The notes beneath the pieces are model-generated. The model saw nothing but the letters and a program-made list of their open reading frames with translations. It ran no database searches and was not told where the DNA came from. A program made the position numbers and the translations under genes. From Lodderomyces elongisporus (Eukaryota; Ascomycota; Pichiomycetes; Serinales; Debaryomycetaceae), in the NCBI RefSeq assembly GCF_030384665.1, contig NC_083673.1, positions 567,501-631,500 of the forward strand: DNA of 64,000 bases, in the 5' to 3' direction. This document shows, one piece after another, positions 56,928 to 64,000 of the stretch. The stretch's first letter is position 1; the number at the start of each line of letters is the position of its first letter.

Positions 56928-57392
56928 TGTAGTAAGCTTGTTAGAGGTGTCAACAATAACTTGTAGAAAAGAAACGCTTTAAAAGGGTGAGACCTCAGAT
57001 CGAGTCTTTGATTTGAATGTAAACAAAACCAAAATGTAAAGTGCAAAATGCGAATTGTTAGAGCCTCAAAGAGTCCAAAGAGTCCAAAAAACCAGGCCAA
57101 AAAAAAAAAAGATAAAATTAAATTAAAAAAAAAAAAAAACGGTACACGATCAAAAGAGATAGAGACACCAAGAGCGAGAGTGAACAGAGGAGAGTGAAAG
57201 TGTACGAAATCTGGGATAAACTTCAGCTGTATCCCGTTCTTATGACTAGTTTCCAACACTAACTGACCAATTTTTTAATTTATATTTCTTGTTTCTTGTT
57301 TCTTGTTTTTGTTTTGTTTTTTCTTAATTTATTGACCAAAAAAAAGTATCAAGCAGACTTATAGGAAAACTTAAACAAGACTTAGATAGCAA
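56928..57392. other. Divergent promoter region of MLC1 and OAR1
   Basis: A-rich tracts at 57098-57140 and TTTCTTG repeats at 57283-57305. No gene seen. Confidence 0.6.
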
Positions 57393-58112
57393 ATGTTTAA
57401 AGGAAAGTCGGCCCTAATTACAGGCGGATCCTCGGGGATTGGGAAAGCCATTGCTAATAAATTAGCTGAAGAAGGTGCATCAATTACATTAATTGCACGA
57501 GATCCGATGCGTCTTCGAAATGCAGCAGAACTTTTACCAACACCTTATGAACAAAAGCATCATTACCAATCTTTGGATCTACTACATTTGGTGGACCAGA
57601 GAAACCCAGGTCTTGTAACGATGGAGAAGCTTTTGAATAAACAAACGATATTGGTGAATTGTGCAGGAATCACCCAGTCCTCGCTTCTTCAACGAACAAC
57701 ACAGCAAAGTATTATGGATATCTTGAACTTGAATCTCGCCATACCTATCCTTTTAAGTCAATTGGCCATCAAGCCCATGCTTCGAAATAAAAGCCAAATG
57801 CCATCGATCTTGAACATTGGCTCTATTCTATCATACACACATTTTAACGTGGCAGGAACTTCGGTATATAACGCTTCAAAGTCGGGGCTATTGGGATTCA
57901 CGCAAAGTATAGCTCATGAATTAAAAGGTCGTATTCGCATCAATGCGTTATTACCAGGATTAGTACTGGACACAGGTATGAGCGAACACGCACACAAACA
58001 TCTACAACCAGTTCTTGAAACACCAGTAGTTGCCGAGAAAGCTGTTAGTATACTAATGGACGAGAACATGAATGGGAAATGTGTGGTGCTTAACTACGGA
58101 ATGAAGCCATAA
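57393..58112 (+). CDS. OAR1: Mitochondrial 3-oxoacyl-[ACP] reductase, short-chain dehydrogenase
   Basis: A 239-residue short-chain dehydrogenase with the cofactor motif TGGSSGIG (10-17), NCAG (89-92) and the catalytic Ser 144, Tyr 159 and Lys 163 (VYNASK). NCAGITQSSLLQRTTQQSI resembles S. cerevisiae Oar1 (NCAGLTQESLSVRTT) more than other yeast members. Oar1 reduces 3-oxoacyl-ACP in mitochondrial type II fatty-acid synthesis, which supplies octanoate for lipoic acid. No obvious long presequence is present, so targeting is by the extreme N-terminus or uncertain. Other short-chain reductases are the alternative, but the NCAGxTQ block argues for Oar1. Confidence 0.8.
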   Translation: MFKGKSALITGGSSGIGKAIANKLAEEGASITLIARDPMRLRNAAELLPTPYEQKHHYQSLDLLHLVDQRNPGLVTMEKLLNKQTILVNCAGITQSSLLQRTTQQSIMDILNLNLAIPILLSQLAIKPMLRNKSQMPSILNIGSILSYTHFNVAGTSVYNASKSGLLGFTQSIAHELKGRIRINALLPGLVLDTGMSEHAHKHLQPVLETPVVAEKAVSILMDENMNGKCVVLNYGMKP

Positions 58113-58452
58113 AAGAGGTTTAAAAAGAAAACATTTTATTTTTTTTTCTAAAGAATAATGAGAATTTGGTCTTGAAGTTGAATATTGGTATCAAATGGAA
58201 TTGCATATCCCAACTGCGAAAAGAACTTGAAGTTCACAAAGAAAGACATGGATGAAGTGTATCCGCATGAAACTAAAAGTTGTAAATAGTAAAAGTCTTG
58301 ATTTCATATGGCTTTTAATTCATCCTCTTTTATCTTTTTTATTTTTTGTTTTCTTATCAGCAATAACTCAAACTAACAATCTTTCCTTCTTTTTAACACG
58401 CATAAAGAATGGTTGGTAATACTTATTTATGTATTACTCTATATACAGAAGC

Positions 58453-58483
<31 letters not shown>

Positions 58484-58921
58484 TATAGATCACTTTATTA
58501 CAAGAGCTAATTGTACAATTCTTTCTCTGCTTTCCAAAATAATTGGTTTGCTCTGGGTATTTTATTGAACAAACATTTTGCTGCACCGCAGTTTTCTTAG
58601 CTGAATATACAAGAGTTTGTGATGGGTTTTGGCTGGTGCGGAGACTAATACGAAAGGAGGTTTCGCGTGCTTGAAAAAGGTTTATGGTTTATCACGGTAT
58701 AGAGGAAAGAGCCATAAAAATAAAAAGCAATCACCCTCAATTTCGGTCAACTTTCATTTAGACAATTTTTTTTTTCTTTTATGTTTTCAATTAACTTCCA
58801 TATTCAAAGATTTGATTAACAACTTATTTAGCTACACTTTCTTCACAGCACTTCTTTTTTAAACTTCCTTTTTAATTTAGTTATACTTTTTGTTCATTCT
58901 TTTTACATCGCATCGATTCAA
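58113..58921. other. Intergenic between OAR1 and GTB1
   Basis: AT and GA dinucleotide runs at 58452-58484, a T-rich tract at 58767-58777, and no supported gene. A 77-codon frame at 58629 has low-complexity content and is not called. Confidence 0.6.
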
Positions 58922-60448
58922 ATGCAATTGGGGAAATTGGCTATTTTTCTGCCGTTGTGGCTCCTTTGTCTCTCGCAAGCCCACGTTATTGGCGTTAGCC
59001 CCGAGGATCAGCATCTATACAGTGCCAAAATTGACGAGGATGGAAACCAATATTGGACATGTTTGAATGACTCCTCCATTAAATTGCAATTGAGTCAAAT
59101 CAACGACGATATATGCGACTGTCCTGATGGATCAGATGAGCCCGGTACCAATGCTTGTCGTGATTCTGCAATAAAATTTTATTGTGCCAATCAGGGTCAT
59201 TTTCCTGCGTATATCGAGCAATTCAAGTTAAATGATGGAGTGTGTGATTACGACATCTGTTGTGATGGATCTGATGAATACCAATTGGGAACTTGCGAGA
59301 ATAAATGTGATGAGATTCACCGTCAATTTGAAACTTACAAGGCAGAGCAGTTGCAGATTTTGAACAAAGCATTGAAGAAGAAGCAACACGTGGTGGATCT
59401 ATCCCAAAGAAATAGAAAGTCTTTAATCAACAATTTGGAACACTTGGAGAGACAAGTGCCGGAAAAGAAGATGAAATTGAACAAATTAAAGATACATATG
59501 GAGGATGTAGAACTACAGGAAGACACACCTGATTTATACGATATATTGGATGAACATTTTGCCAATTTGGCAAACAGAATTGAAGCTTATAAGCGGGACA
59601 TATTAAAGCAAGACGAACAATTGCAAAAATTGGAAAAGATTTTGGAGGAATTGTCTAAAGGTTATAACCCGAACTACAATGACCACGCAGTAAAAGAATC
59701 AATACACAAGTTTCAAGAATATATATCAAACAAAGAGGATGGTGTACAAAAAGATTTCCATGATATAACCGAGTTTGTTAAAAAAATTGTCGAAAACGCA
59801 AAAGAGCATTCGATCAATATCGAATTGACAGGAAATGGAAACATAAACAACGACAAGAAGAAGAGCAAGAGCAAGAGCAAGTCCAAACATTACGATGGTG
59901 TACCTTCTTTGAAAAATATGATCCATTATTATTTTAATCTTTTTGTACAAAACTTTTTGATCAAGACACCAGAAACTTATGTTTCTAAATTGTCTAGTAA
60001 TCAACTAGCTCCCGAAATCGATAAACTTGAAGAAGAACTTGAGAAAATAGAGAAAACCATCACCGTGATAAAAAAGGATTCGAGCTCCGATTATGGTCCG
60101 GATGATATCTTGAGAGCATATGAGAAATTGCCGATTTCGAATAATCTTGGCGGGTATTATTACCGCGTTGAATTCCTCAATTCCATCTATCAGAACGACG
60201 TACTTATTGGTGTATTTAAAGAGTACAAGGAAGGAAAGCTAATCTTTGCAAATGGTGCTAGATGCTGGAATGGACCCAAGAGATCTGCAACCGTTGAGTT
60301 TATTTGCGGCGAAGGGCCTGCAATTGTGTCAGTGGCAGAGCCTGAAAAGTGTCATTACAATTTCGTAATTCGCGGAGAAGCATGGTGTCATCCAGTTTCA
60401 GAGCAAGAACTTTTGCAATCTTTTGAAATTGACTACAACCTATTATAG
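58922..60448 (+). CDS. GTB1: Glucosidase II beta (regulatory) subunit
   Basis: Gtb1 partners the catalytic alpha subunit that trims glucose from N-glycans in the ER. A signal peptide (LAIFLPLWLLCLSQA, cleavage near 20) is followed by two LDL-receptor-like Cys modules: CDCPDGSDEPGTNAC (about 65-79) and CDYDICCDGSDEYQLGTC (about 102-119). A long coiled coil (about 125-270) and a Lys/Ser-rich hinge lead to the MRH lectin domain (GARCWNGPKRSATVEFICG, PEKCHYNFVIRGEAWCHP), about residues 405-495, which binds mannose. No C-terminal HDEL is present, so retention would come through the alpha subunit. The 508 residues fit PRKCSH-type proteins and are shorter than the 702 of S. cerevisiae. Confidence 0.93.
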   Translation: MQLGKLAIFLPLWLLCLSQAHVIGVSPEDQHLYSAKIDEDGNQYWTCLNDSSIKLQLSQINDDICDCPDGSDEPGTNACRDSAIKFYCANQGHFPAYIEQFKLNDGVCDYDICCDGSDEYQLGTCENKCDEIHRQFETYKAEQLQILNKALKKKQHVVDLSQRNRKSLINNLEHLERQVPEKKMKLNKLKIHMEDVELQEDTPDLYDILDEHFANLANRIEAYKRDILKQDEQLQKLEKILEELSKGYNPNYNDHAVKESIHKFQEYISNKEDGVQKDFHDITEFVKKIVENAKEHSINIELTGNGNINNDKKKSKSKSKSKHYDGVPSLKNMIHYYFNLFVQNFLIKTPETYVSKLSSNQLAPEIDKLEEELEKIEKTITVIKKDSSSDYGPDDILRAYEKLPISNNLGGYYYRVEFLNSIYQNDVLIGVFKEYKEGKLIFANGARCWNGPKRSATVEFICGEGPAIVSVAEPEKCHYNFVIRGEAWCHPVSEQELLQSFEIDYNLL

Positions 60449-60470
60449 TTGTGGATGCTAAAGGTGCATA

Positions 60471-60474
60471 ATAC

Positions 60475-60513
<39 letters not shown>

Positions 60514-60514
60514 A
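60471..60514. repeat. CATA and TA simple repeats
   Basis: CATA units run into about 12 TA dinucleotides, filling the short space between the convergent GTB1 and BUD22 genes. Confidence 0.85.
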
Positions 60515-60558
60515 AGGTAATACGTAAATCCCAAAATAACCTATTTAGATTTGCACAC

Positions 60559-62184
60559 TTAATCAAAAGTGATTTTCTTACCCTGGAACTTGACGTTTTT
60601 CATTTTCGCTTCTGCTTGTTTCTTAGCCTCCCAGGAAGGATGGAGCAGTTTTTCTGCAGCAGGTGCAGCACCTACAACACCAACAGCAGTTCTAGTTCCA
60701 TTGGCACTTCTAGATTTGCGCTCACCCAATGGTTCCATGTTAGAGCCTGTAGGCTTCTGCTTTTCAGCCAATAATTTCGCCTTCAACTACCTTTTACGTT
60801 GTCTTTCTTCATATTCCTTTTGGCGAATCTCTCTTTCGTTTTGAATTCTTTCCTTATCCTTTACAATGTGTTTTGCTTTAGAACCATACTTCTTCTCCCA
60901 GATCTTCTGTCTAGCTCGCTGTCCTCTACGATTCTTGCGTTGTTGTGTAAGTTCTTTCACAACTCTATCATTGTCTACATCACCAATCTCATCTTCATCA
61001 TCAGAACCTCCTGAATAGTATCCTGTAGCAAGTGCTGGTAACTTATAACGGGTTTCATCGTCCTTAGTTTCTTTGGTTTTTTTGGACTTCTTTTTTGGCG
61101 GCTCTTCTTCAAAAAAGTCATCAACTGAGCTATCATCATCATCTTCTTCTTCTTCTTCTTCTTCTTCGTGTTGTTGTTGCTGTTCATCTTTATCTTCAGC
61201 TTCATCAGTAGGGTCGGATTCATCCCCCGAATATTCTTCATCATCTTCCAGTGGTTCTTCGTCTGTCACTTCATTGTAATTGACGTTAGGATCAAGTTCA
61301 AATTCTTCTTCTTGTTTCTCGTCAATATCCTCCTGGTCTGAGGCTACTACCCACTTGTCATACTGGGCGTAAGCTTCTAACTCTTCATCAATGTCAGAAC
61401 CATCATCTTGAATCCCATTATGTATTCCATCTTTGCCTTCGTGCTCCAAACCACTAGAGGATGTGCCATCATCTTCGTCACTACTTTCATCGTCTTCTGA
61501 ATTAACACCTTCTGAAGAACTTTCCTCGTCAGTGCCTGTGCCCTCATTATCACCTGTATCTGAAGCTTGTCCAGTTTGTCGGCTTCTTTCCTCTAGTTCA
61601 GTCTTTGTAAGACTGCCTCTAACTTGTCTAAAACTCCAGTCGATATCATTGAGGATCGTTTTCATTTCCTTGGTGTTCCACAAGTTTGAACAATAATTAT
61701 TCACCTCCTTTGAGTTTTGACAATGCGCAATGAAAAACTGAGAAGGATTACAAGGGTTTGCCTTGTCTTTGATTGTATCCCTCACTGAATCTTTTATGTA
61801 AACTGGAGGATTGGCTTTCAATTCCTTGTTGGTAAGTATGGTACTACTGATGCTTTTGATCAATCTTGAAGTGATCAACTGGTTTATGAATTCTTCATTG
61901 TTAAATACCTCAGGAACATCCTTCTTCGTTTTCTGCTTTGTTAATCTCCTCACTTCTTTATCTAGCTTCTTATAGCCAGAATGGTACTTGTTTTCAAAAA
62001 ACTGCGCCTTTAATTGAGCAATTTCTTCAAGGGCCTCTTCTTTATTCTTTGGTAGTTTCTTGGCCAATTTGTTATTATGTTTCGATGCAAGTAAAAGCTT
62101 TTTCGTATGAGGAAATCTTGGAGGTAACTCTTGGAACTTGGCTTCAAGTAAGTCCAACCTCCACATCTGATTATTACCTTTCAT
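60559..62184 (-). CDS. BUD22: 18S rRNA biogenesis protein Bud22/SRFBP1 family (one in-frame TAG)
   Basis: Bud22 is a nucleolar protein required for 18S rRNA maturation. From ATG 62182-62184 the helical N-terminal region (DLLEAKFQELPPRFPHTKKL) leads to a very acidic middle (about 215-385, Glu/Asp/Ser), then Lys/Arg-rich RGQRARQKIWEKKYGSKAKH. The frame meets TAG at 60787-60789, yet the same frame continues for 75 codons. These carry the family's conserved end: LHPSWEAKKQAEAKMKNV and FQGKKITFD. Total length with the stop position counted as one residue is 541. Because flanking frames agree, this is a substitution rather than an indel, either a sequencing error or a real nonsense allele. It is convergent with GTB1 and divergent from TRM13. 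Confidence 0.88.
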
Positions 62185-62525
62185 ATTCCCAATTCCTTGT
62201 TGTTATTTTCCGGCTCTTCTCCTCTTTAATTTAAATTCGAGAGGATGAAATAAAAATGTATAGAATATAGATATATAAATTAGAAAAAAGAAAGAAAATC
62301 AAAAAGAGTCAACCAACTATACACAAACAGACACAATTTTCAATTTTCAATTTGCAATAATGAATTTGATGATGGTGATGAGACACAAGATGAGATCAGA
62401 AGCGCGGAATCCGTTTTTTTTTTTTTTGGCTTTTTTTTTTTGCTTTTTTTTTCCTCTGGTTTATTTATTTGGTCTCAAGACCCCGTCTTGAATTTTGCAT
62501 CTTCATCTCCATTACATGTACAAGG
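62185..62525. other. Divergent promoter region of BUD22 and TRM13
   Basis: Contains two GATGAG elements, listed separately, and T-rich tracts at 62413-62452. No other gene seen. Confidence 0.6.
62377..62394 (+). promoter_or_regulatory. Two PAC-like GATGAG elements
   Basis: GATGAG at 62377-62382 and 62389-62394. The PAC element (GCGATGAG core) is typical of yeast ribosome-biogenesis promoters, which would suit BUD22 and possibly TRM13. The flanking GC of the full consensus is missing, so this is tentative. Confidence 0.35.
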
Positions 62526-64000
62526 ATGTCGGAGACTAAATCAGTCCAACCAAACCCTAGAAAGAAGCAGAAAGTCGAGAAAACCAAAAATGCAGATGGG
62601 ACTGTACTCTACTATTGTGAATATGTTCTGCCAAAGGATAACAAAAAATGTCGGTTGATGAGAAAGAAGTCAAACAAGTATTGTGCAGAACACATTCTTC
62701 ATCAGCAAGTACCAAAAGACGCATCTAATTCATCTAATTCACTTACTCTAGAAAGAGTCCCTTGTCCACTTGATCCAAATCATACAATTTGGAAATCTGA
62801 GTTGGACACGCATGTACTCAAATGTAATGCAAGACCAAAAGAAAACCGTGACCCGTGGTTCGAACTCAATTACAATTCGCGACTACAAAGTGGCGGGAGA
62901 CAAAGAACTCAAAAAGGTGATAATGACAACTTTGAACTTGCTGATGATTTTACCATAACTGAAAGTAAAGTTTTATCTATTATTAATGGTTTGGAGTTTC
63001 CAGCACTCGAGCTTCGAGTTTGTGAACATAAAGGGTTGAAACCTCATTTGGAAGAGAGGACATTCCAAAAACACATATTGCAGCAATCTTCACTTATTGG
63101 GAATTTGAAGAGGCTTGATATGCTTTCACAAGAGTTTTTTTATATGGAATTCGGTTGCGGGAAAGGAGAACTTTCTAGATATATCAACCAATGCATATTG
63201 GAAGATGTCAAGGGCGGAAAACATCAAAAGAAAATGGAAGAGAAGAACTCAATTAAAAATGGTGAAGGTTCACATTATGGATATGGACTTATTGATAGAG
63301 GTAAAAATCGACTAAAAGCCGACTCCAAGATTATTACAGATTCCGAAAGCTCCGAAAGCTCTCAAATTTTGCCGCAAATAAAGAGGAGTAAAATAGATAT
63401 TAAAGATCTTAATGTATCTAAATTCCTTGAAGATGTCGACTATAAAAATGTGGTTACCGTTTCAAAACATTTATGTGGTGCAGCAACAGACCTTACATTA
63501 AAACTGTTGCTCAACTCGGACCTATTTTCAAAGGACAAATTTGCCGGGGTATTGATAGCAATGTGTTGTCGTCATGTTTGCTCACATGACCAGTTGCTTC
63601 CTCAGTCTAAAAAGTATCTTTTTGATCACGGCTTTGAGTCCAAACAATCATTTAATGTACTTAAAAAAATTGTGTCGTGGGCAGTGGATGCGAAAGATGA
63701 TAAACCCACTAGAACTAAATTTAATGAAGGTGATGAGAGTAATGAGAGTAATGAGAGTAACGGAAGAACTGAAACAAATGCAAGAAATGAAAACAATAAA
63801 GTCAACGCAATTGATGAGAATCATCCCTCGGGTCTCACTAGCAAGCAAAGACAGGAGTACGGATTAAAAGCTAGGCGGATCATTGACGAAAGCAGAGCTT
63901 TTGCTATGAGGTCAATTCTTGGTGAGGATTACAATGTAGAATTATTTTGGTACATCGACGATAACATAACGTTAGAGAATGTTTGCTTGTCAATTGTCAA
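62526..64000 (+). CDS. TRM13: tRNA 2'-O-methyltransferase Trm13 (3' end outside window)
   Basis: Trm13 methylates the ribose at position 4 of certain tRNAs. From ATG 62526-62528 the frame is open to the window edge (491 codons). A CCCH zinc finger (Cys 31, 42, 53, His 56) is followed by a CHHC finger (VPCPLDPNHTIW...THVLKC). The methyltransferase domain begins FYMEFGCGKGELSRYI (SAM-binding glycines), continues with VSKHLCGAATDLTLK and IAMCCRHVCSHDQ, and ends with YGLKARRIIDESRAFAMRS, near the usual C-terminus. An Asn/Glu/Ser repeat (NES) insert lies at 63724-63765. Several CTG codons occur in non-conserved places. Only the last few residues should be missing. Confidence 0.92.
   Translation, partial: MSETKSVQPNPRKKQKVEKTKNADGTVLYYCEYVLPKDNKKCRLMRKKSNKYCAEHILHQQVPKDASNSSNSLTLERVPCPLDPNHTIWKSELDTHVLKCNARPKENRDPWFELNYNSRLQSGGRQRTQKGDNDNFELADDFTITESKVLSIINGLEFPALELRVCEHKGLKPHLEERTFQKHILQQSSLIGNLKRLDMLSQEFFYMEFGCGKGELSRYINQCILEDVKGGKHQKKMEEKNSIKNGEGSHYGYGLIDRGKNRLKADSKIITDSESSESSQILPQIKRSKIDIKDLNVSKFLEDVDYKNVVTVSKHLCGAATDLTLKLLLNSDLFSKDKFAGVLIAMCCRHVCSHDQLLPQSKKYLFDHGFESKQSFNVLKKIVSWAVDAKDDKPTRTKFNEGDESNESNESNGRTETNARNENNKVNAIDENHPSGLTSKQRQEYGLKARRIIDESRAFAMRSILGEDYNVELFWYIDDNITLENVCLSIV

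Noticed and set aside
58629..58862. 77-codon frame before GTB1
   Set aside because: Composition becomes Phe/Leu/Asn low complexity over a T-rich tract and no similarity is recognised.

Overview
This is an AT-rich budding-yeast chromosomal window. All genes are ordinary eukaryotic nuclear genes, and introns are rare with near-invariant GTATGT...TACTAAC...YAG signals. I place it in the CUG-Ser (Candida/Lodderomyces) clade for three reasons. CTG codons are scarce, and one in DOM34 sits where the S. cerevisiae protein has Ser. The RPL28 promoter carries the Tbf1/Cbf1 site pair known from Candida ribosomal-protein genes. The low-complexity Asn/Gln tracts and long homopolymers are typical of that group. 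The exact species is not determinable here. Proteins described below were read with the standard code, so CTG residues may really be Ser.

Layout. 1-12 kb: 3' end of URA5, then SEC65, CDC4, CDC60 and PRP24, all on the minus strand. These four essential genes are interrupted by more than twenty one- or two-base changes, nearly all in base runs; frames rejoin exactly when these are allowed for. 12-30 kb: TMA23, a PXA-domain ER protein, a 2.7-kb gene-free stretch, an allantoate-permease-family transporter, RPC19, DBP2 (1.08-kb intron), CHO2 and MTR3. 30-42 kb: a type II NADH dehydrogenase, the zinc-cluster factor ASG1, ARC1, and the zinc-cluster/PAS factor ERT1 (252-bp intron). 43-50 kb: a VPS73-like sugar-transporter homologue, RPL28 (546-bp intron), an HD-domain nucleotidase with a possible mitochondrial presequence, ERV1 (69-bp intron) and a thioredoxin-fold-like protein. 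51-64 kb: RIB1, DOM34, a Tim17-family protein, MLC1 (ATG-only first exon), OAR1, GTB1, BUD22 (one in-frame TAG) and TRM13, which runs off the right edge.

Functional themes: translation and ribosome biogenesis (CDC60, ARC1, RPL28, TMA23, BUD22, DOM34, TRM13), RNA metabolism (PRP24, DBP2, MTR3, RPC19), respiratory and mitochondrial functions (NDE, ERV1, OAR1, ERT1), and secretion/ER (SEC65, GTB1, CHO2). There is no operon logic, but neighbour pairs match S. cerevisiae (URA5/SEC65, PRP24/TMA23, RPC19/DBP2, CHO2/MTR3). The ERT1-VPS73-RPL28-HD block interleaves two S. cerevisiae whole-genome-duplication sister regions. I found no CRISPR, prophage, biosynthetic cluster or convincing mobile element. 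The most valuable observations are the indel cluster, the CUG-dense repeat in CHO2, the dual-start HD protein, the RPL28 promoter and the ancestral synteny block.
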